A stretch of DNA of 64,000 bases, from contig NZ_CP049838.1 of the NCBI RefSeq assembly GCF_013085465.1, positions 3,596,001 to 3,660,000 of the forward strand, in the 5' to 3' direction. Below, piece after piece: positions 28,501-35,238 of the stretch. The notes below the pieces were generated by a model. The model ran no database searches, was not told the DNA's origin, and worked only from the letters and a program-made list of their open reading frames with translations. Source of the DNA: Streptomyces asoensis (GTDB lineage: Bacteria > Actinomycetota > Actinomycetes > Streptomycetales > Streptomycetaceae). The position numbers and the translations under genes are program-made. Positions within the stretch are counted from its first letter, which is position 1. Each line of letters opens with the position of its first letter.

Positions 28501-29478
28501 GATCCAGGAACCCTGGTTGTTCGTGGCCGAGGTACGGCCGTCCGCCGACTGGGAGGAGTAGCCGAGACCCACCGTGGGGGTCAGACCGCCCGGCGTCGGA
28601 ACGGAATTCAGCGGATAGTTCCAGCTGAACCCACCGGAGGAAGGTGCGACGCTCCAACTGGACGACGGGGAAAGGGCCGTGGCCTTGTAGGTGCCCTGGG
28701 CACTGGAGGGGCCTGCGGCGACCGCGACCAACGACGCCGCGTCGGCCGCCATCGTGGAGACGCCGTCGGCGGGAGCCGGGGCGGCCGTCACGTCGGCCGA
28801 GACCGTGCCCGACTTCACGTCGTTCACCGTCGGCAGCGCCTTCGGCTGCTCGGGACACGCCTTGCTGCCCGGAATCGCGACAGCGGCACACGCCGGCAGC
28901 TGAACCAGCTGCAAACGGGAGGCGTACGAGCCGCCGAAGCCCTCGGCGAACTCCGAATAGTCCACCGTCAGGCGGACCTTGGCGGCCGCGTCCTCACCGT
29001 CGGCACGCTCCACACCCAGGAGGACACCGGCACCGAGCTGCTGGGCACGCTTCGGATCGAGGACGTCGACACGGACCTTGTCCGCAGCCGTCGTCGCCTC
29101 GCCCTTCGCGCCGGCCTTCCCGGTGGCCTTGGCCTTCGCCTTGCCGACCTTGACCGGCAGACCGCCGGCCTCGGTCGCGCCGGCCGCGCCGACGGTCACC
29201 TCGGCGCCGCCCTGCTTCGGCCACACCGCCTTGTCGAGTCCCTTGACCGCCGCCTTGCGCGCCGGGTCTGAGGGACGGGACTTCGCTTTCGCGTCGGACC
29301 CCTTGGCGGGATCACCGTCGTCCTGGACGCCGGGGCGGCTGGTGCGGCCCCGGTCGCCGTCGTCGAGCGCCAATGCCTGAACCGACGAAGCCGACAGCGC
29401 GAGCGTAAGCCCGAGCACCGTCGCGACAACCGTCGATCTGGGCATGCGGCGGCTCAGTGAGCGGCCACGGAAAAACAT
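22513..29478 (-). CDS. RHS/YD-repeat polymorphic toxin 2, HINT plus ART-like tip
   Basis: 2,321 residues, almost the same as RHS1 from the signal peptide through the RHS core (HLGAREYD near residue 1824). The pretoxin insert differs (ESCYPVYCSAYAG). The HINT domain (ECHSFLPGTKVLL to LLVHNC, about 2049-2194) is diverged, and the final 127 residues are unrelated to those of RHS1. The tip reads FAHGTTAEHADSIASDGL, later AAQWGATR and GMPEEVIFGPGA: a His near the start, an aromatic/AxxWA-like helix and a late Glu, the layout of ADP-ribosyltransferase-fold toxins. That assignment is tentative. The ATG at 29478 has the same AGGAAG site as RHS1; 32 further in-frame codons upstream were rejected because conservation with RHS1 begins at this ATG. 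Confidence 0.93.
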   Translation of the reverse strand: MFFRGRSLSRRMPRSTVVATVLGLTLALSASSVQALALDDGDRGRTSRPGVQDDGDPAKGSDAKAKSRPSDPARKAAVKGLDKAVWPKQGGAEVTVGAAGATEAGGLPVKVGKAKAKATGKAGAKGEATTAADKVRVDVLDPKRAQQLGAGVLLGVERADGEDAAAKVRLTVDYSEFAEGFGGSYASRLQLVQLPACAAVAIPGSKACPEQPKALPTVNDVKSGTVSADVTAAPAPADGVSTMAADAASLVAVAAGPSSAQGTYKATALSPSSSWSVAPSSGGFSWNYPLNSVPTPGGLTPTVGLGYSSQSADGRTSATNNQGSWIGEGFSYDPGYIERRYKPCSEDGHDSSAEQCWAFENATIMLNGSSGELVKDDTTGKWHMSSDDGTKVERLTGATNGDDGSTDDKGEHWKITTPQGTEYYFGLNRLPGWATGNEETNSVWTAPIFGDDSGEPCYNATFTSAYCQQAWRWSLDYVKDTHGNVMSYFYDRETNYYALNGKTDVNGTAYHRGGYLKRIDYGQQDTKVYAAKAPARIVFNTAERCLVTSDFDCAESKRTKANAAYWPDVPVDQECKSATKCTSPVQTFFTTKRLTSVVTQMRKDATTYQDVDAWSFTHLFTDNGDDSKTLWLSKIEHEGRVGTAVKLPSVDLFGEQLANRVDAIGDNIAPFYRYRLSMVLSDTGAQLDVTYAPADCAKASLPKPGESTKRCYPVKWAPPGYTDPITDWFHKYVVSAVIETDRTGGSDSMVTRYDYQGDAAWRKAKPDGITDAKYLTWGGWQGYGKVKVTSGSSDVQKTRVDYTYLQGMDGDKDADGTTRSVTVKDSTGASYTDSEEFTGHQLEAATYDGAKLVSKTIDIPWKYYTATQTQSWGTTHAAIVSTQTGRGFNLKSDGSWSETKSTTTYDTSNGTGRTLTVDDQGDVSTTKDDTCTRTTYADNTAKNILSLPARSEVVSVKCATTPDRKTQVLGDERTSYDNLAFGAAPTKGDATKTERLTSHDGTTATYQITGATTYDDFGRPKSQQDAKQYGTSDATKTVYTETNGLLTKTVVTNVLGHNTTTDYAPAWGMSTGQTDPNGERTSLAYDGLGRLTSVWLADRASTQTPSIKYSYNVRKDKVTSIKTEKIENDGSYGAEYQLYDSMLRARQIQTEGVDGTRMVADTWYDATGNIRKTNSTYNAAGAASDELLLVSNGQVGAQSLLEYDGLGRTTAEVFAFSGAEQWRTKTTYDGELTHVDPPVGGEPTTTVSDGQGNVSEIRHYQGASPGVGVAYDSTKYTYNVAGLLETVTDAKNNVWRYEYDQLGRKTKSIDPDSGTSRTEYDELDRPVVAYDGRNKKNSTVYDKLGRVTTTWQGDAGTGTKLSETKYDKAGWLGQAYGFLSYISPTEYFATAVQSMDEFYRPLQTAYQVPASQGSLAGTYAFTSTYNSDGTVRTTGLPAIGDLPAEAVTYTYDSLQRPMTMTGSTSYVTNTVYSKNSQLQQLELSSGSGKKVWENFFYEKGTDRLTRSVVDVYGASAPAKDSYYSYDQAGNVLSIADSANSASPDVQCFAYDSRQRLSDAWTPAATATAAAGSGTRGSTTPVDGTGPTACDAAAGSSALGGPAPYWKSYETDAIGNRTSETNHDTGLNAANNITRSYEYGGAGALGDGPHQVTKVTENTPTGDRQSSYEYDDSGNTTKRTIGGNAQSLTWTDEGKVNEVTEANGSKTSYLYDASGNRLVRKDPTGTTVYLPGTELKLSADGTKKEATRYYDYAGQTVAVRTATKLAFTAADHHGTGELAIDSATGAISQRRFDPYGVERGAKIGPWPGEKGYVGGTIDASTDLTHLGAREYDSAIGKFISVDPIIDYTRPNQINGYAYADNTPVTLSDPSGLESCYPVYCSAYAGTYKKETGNKAVDEAQSDADEASSNVASAQAQQSSAKQRMKSAGKALIKIARDILGVDAALDCISSGDVGACGETLLNIAGSFAGGLAGKIMAKYGVPWKWAKGLKLVKRVVGLVKDLIGGAKGYFKASKALGKARSGLTKATEKLAEARKKAAAALKKSKKSEPECHSFLPGTKVLLADGSTKPIEKVALGDKVVTTDSKTGETTVRQVAGTIVTEDDKSFSDLTVKSPSGKGQALVATTTHPFWVESERAWVKAGDLAPGMQLRTPSGDTVEVTANRHFDKRQRTHDLTIEGIHAYYVLAGVTPLLVHNCGEQLDFAHGTTAEHADSIASDGLSSQAAKEASSGGGVAQPGNLFTYELTRGGGSNLSVAAQWGATRNRGARNGAAVSIFRMCRCTYDRLVSEGHITTRVTGEGMPEEVIFGPGAMPFMQLVQTIKL

Positions 29479-29516
29479 TCGGAGACTTCCTGATCGAAGG
29501 AGAGCGTTCTGGAAAG
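23510..29516 (-). repeat. Direct repeat, copy 2 (RHS core)
   Basis: Second copy of the RHS core repeat, same orientation as 7680-13670, spacing about 10 kb. Its upstream limit is just beyond the shared ribosome binding site, where the two sequences diverge (gaaggagaacgtg versus gaaggagagcgtt). Limits are approximate. Confidence 0.85.
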
Positions 29517-29664
29517 GGAGGGCATGTTGAGCCCCAACAGGCTTTGCACACAGGGGACATGGCGGTTGCGTCACATGGCGGGCGCCGCTGTCGGGCCGGA
29601 CATCAGCCGGCCGCCCTCGCCGACCGAAGAGGCCTTGGCGTACAGGCCGACCGGCTAAGCGAAT

Positions 29665-30033
29665 TCATGCCCCGCCCGCCGCCTCGACGGCACCCGCGAA
29701 GGCAGCCGTTACGCCGTACTCGCCGGATGCGTCATACAAGCCGGACGCGCCATACCTGCCGGACGCTCCGACCAACGAGTGCCGATCGAAGCCGTCGAGC
29801 GAGACGCCGAAACGGCGGTAGGACCCGCCGCGCTGGCCTGACACCGTTGCCAGGCGATCCACGACGGCCGCGTCACGCACTCCACCGCCGATGCCGTCCA
29901 CATCGGTTCCACCGACGCGTCCGGCCACGCACGTCGGCGACACAGAAAAGATCCCGCTCGGGCCTGACGGCGGAAGTGCCGCCGCCGTGACAGCGGCGCC
30001 CCCGCGCCATCGCCCCATCCCCACCCCGGACAC
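29665..30033 (-). pseudogene. Decayed FG-GAP gene upstream of RHS2
   Basis: A GTG at 30033 opens a 122-codon frame. Its start MSGVGMGRWRGGAAVTAA parallels MSRVGKVWRRGSVTVLAG of FG-GAP copy B. It continues with DVDGIGGGVRDAAVVDRLATVSG, which matches the first blade (DFNGDGIRDTAIADPEATVSG) but has lost Ca-binding residues. It then jumps to YRRFGVSLDGFDRHSLVGA, which matches a middle blade (DRFGASVSATDRHFVVGA), and ends soon after. The intervening and final blades are missing. I read it as the remnant of a third FG-GAP gene that preceded RHS2, implying that an FG-GAP/RHS module was duplicated. Confidence 0.65.
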
Positions 30034-30326
30034 CAGCAGTCACCGTCCCCGTACAGTCGGCTGATCGCCACAGATCCTTTACCGACCTCTTACGTCTCAC
30101 CAGACATGCATGTCCGACATGATCACATTCAGATGGTCACAGTTTCATCACAGAAACCCCGCAGGCATCGCCAATTACCCCATCTCGCACACACATGCCC
30201 CAATTACCTTCTCCCTTCCGTTCAGTTGAACTTCTTTACTGGTTCGGGGATTCAGGGGTCGCAGGGAACATTCGCCAACATCGCGGCTCCGTAAGGTCCA
30301 TCAATACCGTGGGGGGTAGACAAGTC
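30034..30326. promoter_or_regulatory. Divergent intergenic region, C5-epimerase versus FG-GAP remnant
   Basis: This stretch is clearly AT-richer than its surroundings. It contains a perfect 12-base palindrome, gacatgcatgtc, at 30103-30114, followed by a further gacatg. Related acatg clusters lie upstream of FG-GAP copy B at about 20883-20928. It must carry the promoter of the epimerase gene; no convincing -35/-10 pair was identified. Confidence 0.4.
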
Positions 30327-32084
30327 ATGCCTGGAAAGAGACGTGTCGAGCTGGGGCGCAGGCGGTTCATAAGGGTCGCCGGCGGATCCGTCGCCGGGGT
30401 CGCGGTGGTGGGTGGGGGAACCTTCACCGCGCTGGCCACGGGAGTTCTGGACTCCCCCTCGCCGGATCTGCTCGACGGGGTGCCGCGCTCCCTCGTGCTG
30501 AGCCTTCCCGACGCCCCGGTCAGCACCCAGCCGCCGGTTCCGGAGCTGCCGGACCAGCTCGGTGACGGTGTCCTCAGCCCGCCGAGTCCGAGCACCCGGA
30601 TCCCCTACACCGGTGGGACCCCGGACCCCGACGAGGGCTCCGTACCGACGACGCTGCCGTTCGAGTTCAAGACCTCGGGCTACAAGCTCGACACCGAGCT
30701 CCCCGAGTACATGCGGCCCTGGCGCGACCGGCCCACCACCTGGTCGAACGTCACGCCCAACACCGAGAACGTGTACCTCGACGCCGAGGGAGCCGTCCAG
30801 TACCGGCCCGACCGGAACACGCCGGGCTACGACCAGCCCGTCACCCAGATCCAGTTCGGGCTCGGCTGCATCTCGAGCTACCGCACCGCGACCGACCCCA
30901 CCCGCAAGGCGCTCTTCCTGGAGCGCGCCAAGGCGCAGGCGAAGCGGCTCATCGACAAGCGGGTGGAGACGCGCGGCGCCTGGTACTTCCCCTACCCCTT
31001 CGACTGGTACCACCCCGAGCACAGCGGCGTCACCTACAAGGCGCCCTGGTACTCGGGCATGGCGCAGGGCGAGTCGATCAGCCTCTTCATCCAGCTGACG
31101 CAGCTGGACGGGGTCACCGAAGAGGAGAAGGCGCTCTACAGGGCCGCGGCCGACGGCGCGTTCGCCTCGCTGCTGCGCGGGGACAACGCCAAGCCGTGGG
31201 TCGTCAACAAGGACAAGAACGGCTACCTGTGGATCCAGGAGTACCCGGGCGCCACGGCCGGCACCGGTGACTACACCTTCAACGGCATGATCTTCGCCAC
31301 CTTCGGCCTCTGGGACTACTACGTCGCCACCGGCAACGAACTGGCCCTCAAGATGTACGACGGAGCGGTCACCACCATCCGCGACCACTTCACGCGGCTG
31401 CGCCAGGCCAAGTGGCTCTCCTACTACTGCAACACGCACCGGGTCCCGACCAAGGGTTACCACCAGCACCACATCAACCTGTTCCGCCAGCTCCACTGGC
31501 AGACCGGCAGTCCCACCTTCGCCGCTCAGCAGGACACGCTGATCAACGACTACCCCTACGCCCAGACCAACCTGCCCGCGGGCTCGGTCGCCGCGTTCGC
31601 CGCCGGTACGCACACGCTGTACAAGCTGAAGACGCAGGGCGCGCCCCTGTACGGCTGGTCCCCCACCATGAAGGACGCCCAGCTGGCCTCCAAGAAGGTG
31701 ACCTTCTCCAAGGCCACCCAGGCTCCCGTGGACGTCCGCCGCCGCATCGAGGGACGTGGGATCTACTACCGCATCAGCGCCGGCGCGTACGCGGGCTACT
31801 GGGTCGGGGAGTACTACCCGAAGGTGTTCCTGCGCGGGGTGCACCTGCCCACCACCTTCCGTCCGCAGCGCACCGCCACCTTCCCGCCGAACGTCTCGAT
31901 CACCTGCATCAAGTTCGGCAGCGACGGCAAGACCGGCACCACGAAGACGGTGAAGTTCGCCAAGAGCTCCAAGGCTCCCTTCGACCAGCGGGCCATCGTC
32001 AACGGCCGGCCCATGCTGCGGATCACCGCGGGCGGGCTGACCGGGTACTGGGTGCCGAACGGGCCGGTTCTCACCGACGGGTAG
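30327..32084 (+). CDS. D-glucuronyl C5-epimerase family protein, probably exported
   Basis: 585 residues. The N-terminus has a twin-arginine-like signal (RRRFIRVAGGSVAGVAVVGG). A Pro-rich linker follows, then the C5-epimerase catalytic domain with GAWYFPYPFDWYHPEH, APWYSGMAQGESISLFIQL, WIQEYPG and FNGMIFATFGLWDYY; these match the C-terminal domain of heparan-type glucuronyl C5-epimerases. Two similar modules of about 65 residues (VTFSKATQAPVDVRRRI and VKFAKSSKAPFDQRAIV) end the protein and may be wall- or glycan-binding. Enzymes of this fold flip C5 of uronic acids within a finished polymer. The ATG at 30327 has a GGGGGG stretch upstream. With the amino-uronic acid genes nearby, it probably modifies an exported polymer. 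Confidence 0.85.
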   Translation: MPGKRRVELGRRRFIRVAGGSVAGVAVVGGGTFTALATGVLDSPSPDLLDGVPRSLVLSLPDAPVSTQPPVPELPDQLGDGVLSPPSPSTRIPYTGGTPDPDEGSVPTTLPFEFKTSGYKLDTELPEYMRPWRDRPTTWSNVTPNTENVYLDAEGAVQYRPDRNTPGYDQPVTQIQFGLGCISSYRTATDPTRKALFLERAKAQAKRLIDKRVETRGAWYFPYPFDWYHPEHSGVTYKAPWYSGMAQGESISLFIQLTQLDGVTEEEKALYRAAADGAFASLLRGDNAKPWVVNKDKNGYLWIQEYPGATAGTGDYTFNGMIFATFGLWDYYVATGNELALKMYDGAVTTIRDHFTRLRQAKWLSYYCNTHRVPTKGYHQHHINLFRQLHWQTGSPTFAAQQDTLINDYPYAQTNLPAGSVAAFAAGTHTLYKLKTQGAPLYGWSPTMKDAQLASKKVTFSKATQAPVDVRRRIEGRGIYYRISAGAYAGYWVGEYYPKVFLRGVHLPTTFRPQRTATFPPNVSITCIKFGSDGKTGTTKTVKFAKSSKAPFDQRAIVNGRPMLRITAGGLTGYWVPNGPVLTDG

Positions 32085-32094
32085 TGGACGGGTG

Positions 32095-32124
32095 GCGCCG
32101 GACGGCAGCTGTGCCGTCCGGCGC
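32095..32124 (+). terminator. Hairpin after the C5-epimerase gene
   Basis: A 13-bp perfect stem (gcgccggacggca with tgccgtccggcgc) and a 4-base loop, ten bases past the stop codon. It is followed immediately by a second, longer hairpin. Confidence 0.8.
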
Positions 32125-32177
32125 GTTCACGCGCGGGCCCGGGGCCGGTCGCACCGGCCCCGGGCCCGCGCGTGAAC
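32125..32177. terminator. Perfect 25-bp inverted repeat
   Basis: Two 25-base arms (gttcacgcgcggg... and its exact complement) are separated by a 3-base loop. It is back to back with the preceding hairpin and precedes the acetyltransferase gene by 60 bases, so it may be a tandem terminator or a structured leader. Confidence 0.7.
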
Positions 32178-32237
32178 GTCGTCCGCCCGGCCCCCGTATG
32201 CTCGCCAACCGAAGCCCCACACCGGAAGGCAGCAGAA

Positions 32238-32843
32238 GTGAACTACAGGGTCCAGCCCAGCGCGCAGGTCGACGACAGTGCCGAGATCGGCGCCGGGAGC
32301 AGCGTCTGGGACCTCGCGCAGATCCGCGAGGGCGCGCGCCTCGGTGAGGGCTGTGTGATCGGCCGTGGCGCGTACGTCGGTTCGGGTGTCCACATGGGCG
32401 ACAACTGCAAGCTCCAGAACTACGCGCTCGTCTACGAGCCGGCCGAACTCGGCGACGGTGTCTTCATCGGCCCCGCCGTGGTCCTCACCAACGACCACAA
32501 CCCGCGTTCCGTGGACCCCGACGGCAAGCAGAAGCGGGGCGGCGACTGGGAGGCCGTCGGTGTGAAGATCGCCGACGGGGCGTCCATCGGCGCCCGCGCC
32601 GTGTGCGTCGCGCCGATCACCATCGGCCGCTGGGCCATGGTCGCCGCCGGCGCCGTCGTCACCAAGGACGTGCCGGACTTCGGCCTGGTCGTCGGGGTTC
32701 CCGCGCGGCAGGTCGGCTGGGTCGGCAAGGCCGGCGTCAAGCTGGTCGCGCGCCCGGGCGAGGCCGACGTGTGGGAGTGCCCGCAGACCGGTGAGCTGTA
32801 CGACGAGAAGGACGGCGTGCTGGTGGAGCGGGTCGCGGGCTAG
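32238..32843 (+). CDS. WbpD/WlbB-type UDP-amino-uronate N-acetyltransferase
   Basis: 201 residues of left-handed beta-helix hexapeptide repeats (IGAGSSVWDLAQIREGARLGEG, VFIGPAVVLTNDHNPRS, ITIGRWAMVAAGAVVTKDV). The NDHNPRS loop and KRGGDWEAVGV segment are typical of WbpD/WlbB, which acetylate the 3-amino group of UDP-2-acetamido-3-amino-2,3-dideoxy-glucuronate with acetyl-CoA. The GTG at 32238 has GGAAGG upstream. It is step four of the UDP-ManNAc3NAcA route, whose other enzymes are at 37146, 42538, 45646 and 46668. QdtC/FdtC-like 3-N-acetyltransferases on deoxysugars are a close alternative; the uronate dehydrogenase nearby favours WbpD. Confidence 0.88.
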   Translation: MNYRVQPSAQVDDSAEIGAGSSVWDLAQIREGARLGEGCVIGRGAYVGSGVHMGDNCKLQNYALVYEPAELGDGVFIGPAVVLTNDHNPRSVDPDGKQKRGGDWEAVGVKIADGASIGARAVCVAPITIGRWAMVAAGAVVTKDVPDFGLVVGVPARQVGWVGKAGVKLVARPGEADVWECPQTGELYDEKDGVLVERVAG

Positions 32844-32860
32844 CCCCTCCCCTCCCCGAC

Positions 32861-32916
32861 ACGTCAGAAAGGGTTCGGCCGCGTCCAGTTGGACGCGGCC
32901 GAACCCTTTCTGACGT
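32861..32916. terminator. Bidirectional terminator, 27-bp perfect stem
   Basis: Arms 32861-32887 and 32890-32916 are exact complements with a 2-base loop, lying between convergent genes (acetyltransferase and glycosyltransferase). Confidence 0.9.
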
Positions 32917-32976
32917 TCCGGCCGCCTGGTTACCCGGCAAGCGGGTGACCGGGCGGCCCGACAATCCCTGTGGCGA

Positions 32977-35118
32977 CTACGCCTGACCGCCCAGCAGCAG
33001 CCGGTCGAACTCGCGGCTCACCACCGACCAGTCCCACATCGTCAGCGCGTGCTTCGCCGCGGGCTCCGTCGCCGCGCGCCAGCTGTCCTCCGTGGCCGTG
33101 AGCTTCAGGATCCGCTCCGCGGCCTCCTCCGGCGTCGAGACGACCCAGTCGGTCGGGAAGAGCGTACGCGGCCCGTTCTCCAGCGAGGCGAAGAACGGCC
33201 AGTCGCGGACCACGGGGAGCGCACCGCTGACGGTGCCCTCCACCAGGCCGCAGTGGAAGCTCTCACGGACCGAGCTGCTCAGGATGACGCCGACCTCGGT
33301 GAGCGCCGCCGGCACGTCGTCCGTCTGGCCCACCAGGTGTACGGCGCCGGCCGCCTCCAGCTCCTCCAGGTCCGCCTGAAGGAGGTCGTCGTAGGCGCGG
33401 ACGGCCGCGCTCGCCTTACGGGGCAGGCCCTCGCCGATGACGACCAGGCGGTACCGCTCGTCCTTCTCGCGCAGCAGCCGCAGAACCTGCACCGCCCAGC
33501 GCGGGTCCTTGGCCACGGCGCTGACGCCGACCAGACCGAGGTTGAATCGGGCGTCCGGGTCGGTCTTCTCCCGGTCGAAGGGCAGCAGATCCATGGCGTT
33601 GGGGACGACGTGCGTCGTGGCGGTGTCGGATCCGGCCAGTTGCGGCAGGACCTTCTCCACCACCTCGCGCAGATGGTCGCTGACCAGGATCAGGTCGTCG
33701 ACCCGCGTGAAGTCCACGAGATGCGGCCAGAACGCGAAAGCCTCGTAGCTGTGCAGCCGTATGACCATGCGCGTGGTGCCGGGGTCGACGGCGGTGAAGA
33801 TCGCCGCTGCGTTGGTGCACCAGTCGACGAAGACGGTGTCCGCCCAGTCGAGGTGGGGCCGCAGCGCCTCCTCGACCTTGTCGTGGAAGGCCGGCTGACC
33901 GCCCAGCGCGTGCTCCATGATCCGCTTGATGCCACGGACCAGCGGCCGCAGCGTGTCGTCCTCGTTGACGTCGAGATAGCGGATCTCGACGTCGGGGTGG
34001 TTCTCGTAGCGGTCCCGGATCGCCTTGAGGAAGGCGGCGTTGGCGTATGTCGTGACCAGCAGCCGCAGCGGGCGTCCGGTCGGGGCCGGCGCGGCCGGAA
34101 GGGCGCGGCCGCGCGGCGCGGACAGCGCCTTGAACGCGGCGTTCTTACGGAAGACCGCGAGGTAGGCGTCGGGATCGTCGGCCATCGGCGAGGAGACCCC
34201 GTCGAAGTGCAGACCCCGGTTGAAGGCGAGGGCGAACGCCGTGGAGAGCTGGTCGGCGGCGGCCGCGAGGTCCTTCTTCTTGAAGCGCTGGTCCGCGAGG
34301 TTCAGCGCGGCCCCGATGGCCTTGTTGCGCAGCTTCGGGTTGTCGTGTCCACGAGCCAGGTCTGCGCGGGCGGCGTCCGCGAGCAGGGCGGCGCTGAGCT
34401 TGCGGTTGCCGATCCGCTCGGCGGCCTGGTCCAGCACCAGCGTGGCGCCGGTCTTGCGGCCGCCCTTCGCCATGCTGAGGCTCACCCGGCGGGCCAGCTT
34501 GGCGCGCATCGCGTCCGGGACGCGCGGCGCGACGACCGCGGTCCGCCAGGCCTTGGCGCCGATCGCGGTGCGCATCACGGCGGGCGACGAGGCCCGTCGC
34601 AGCACGGCACCGGCGCTGTGCCGCACCCCGCGCTTGGTGGAGCGCAGGGTGACGGTGGGCGAGGGGACGGTACGGACGGCGTCGCGCAGCACGTACTGCA
34701 CCGGGCGCTCGGCGCGCGCCTGGAGGGCTCGAAGGCCGGGCGCGACACCGAAGACCGCGTCGGCCCGCCGGTTGCGTTCGGCGAACCGCCAGACGGTGTA
34801 CACGGCGTTCGCGTCCAGGGCGACCAGGACCTGCGCCCGGCGTGCGTCACGCAGGACCCGACGGTTGCGCTCCGCGCTCGCCCAGGTCCTGCGGGCGGGC
34901 GGCAGTTTCGCGACGCGCTTGGCGAAGGCATCGCCCCGCTCGGCGGCCGCTTCGGTCAGCGAGCACACGTCGGCGGCGTCGAGCACGCCGTCCACCGCTT
35001 CGCGATCGAAGTAGCCGGCCAGCCGCACCGTCGCTCCCGCGGCCCGGAACTGTTCGACGGCGGCTTTCAGCATCGAGAGCGTCGGCGCCGTACCGGCGAC
35101 CAGTAGTACGTGGGTCAT
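32977..35118 (-). CDS. Large glycosyltransferase, paralogue of the one at 39653
   Basis: 713 residues. The first 165 or so form an extra alpha/beta domain (MTHVLLVAGTAPTLSML), resembling the N-terminal Rossmann half of a GT-B enzyme. From about residue 165 on, the protein aligns with the 554-residue paralogue at 39653: helical segment RVPDAMRAKLARRVS, then RPLRLLVTTYANAAFL, HLDWADTVFVDWCTNAA, DPGTTRMVIRLHSYE and SSVRESFHCGLVEGTVSG. The last motif resembles the donor-binding E-x7-E region of GT4 enzymes. No membrane segments were seen. It probably adds sugars to the wall polymer or its lipid-linked precursor; donor and acceptor are unknown. GGAGG lies 13 bases before the ATG, within a GGAGGACCTCC palindrome that could mask it. 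Confidence 0.82.
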   Translation of the reverse strand: MTHVLLVAGTAPTLSMLKAAVEQFRAAGATVRLAGYFDREAVDGVLDAADVCSLTEAAAERGDAFAKRVAKLPPARRTWASAERNRRVLRDARRAQVLVALDANAVYTVWRFAERNRRADAVFGVAPGLRALQARAERPVQYVLRDAVRTVPSPTVTLRSTKRGVRHSAGAVLRRASSPAVMRTAIGAKAWRTAVVAPRVPDAMRAKLARRVSLSMAKGGRKTGATLVLDQAAERIGNRKLSAALLADAARADLARGHDNPKLRNKAIGAALNLADQRFKKKDLAAAADQLSTAFALAFNRGLHFDGVSSPMADDPDAYLAVFRKNAAFKALSAPRGRALPAAPAPTGRPLRLLVTTYANAAFLKAIRDRYENHPDVEIRYLDVNEDDTLRPLVRGIKRIMEHALGGQPAFHDKVEEALRPHLDWADTVFVDWCTNAAAIFTAVDPGTTRMVIRLHSYEAFAFWPHLVDFTRVDDLILVSDHLREVVEKVLPQLAGSDTATTHVVPNAMDLLPFDREKTDPDARFNLGLVGVSAVAKDPRWAVQVLRLLREKDERYRLVVIGEGLPRKASAAVRAYDDLLQADLEELEAAGAVHLVGQTDDVPAALTEVGVILSSSVRESFHCGLVEGTVSGALPVVRDWPFFASLENGPRTLFPTDWVVSTPEEAAERILKLTATEDSWRAATEPAAKHALTMWDWSVVSREFDRLLLGGQA

Positions 35119-35170
35119 GCGAGGAGGTCCTCCACCTGTTCTGCGTCCGTGCGGGGGTCGTGCTGTGGAC

Positions 35171-35216
35171 GTCGGTCCGGTGAAGGGACGTTTCCCTGTC
35201 CCTTCACCGGACCGAC
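35171..35216 (-). terminator. Terminator after the GT4 gene
   Basis: A 19-bp perfect stem (35171-35189 with 35198-35216) and an 8-base loop, 22 bases past the GT4 stop codon, so the next minus-strand gene probably has its own promoter. Confidence 0.8.
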
Positions 35217-35238
35217 GCCGTGGGTCACAGCCGTCCCG

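Noticed and set aside
23734..29271. An 1,845-codon open frame on the plus strand opposite RHS2, and similar long frames at 6439-9354, 11455-13425, 41863-45642 and 49263-53015
   Set aside because: These are antisense shadows in high-GC DNA. They are Arg/Val/Gly-rich, lack ribosome binding sites and known domains, and lie fully opposite genes with clear family motifs.
29479..29664. In-frame N-terminal extension of RHS2 to 29574
   Set aside because: Similarity to RHS1, including its ribosome binding site, begins around the ATG at 29478; the extension would put 32 residues ahead of the signal peptide.
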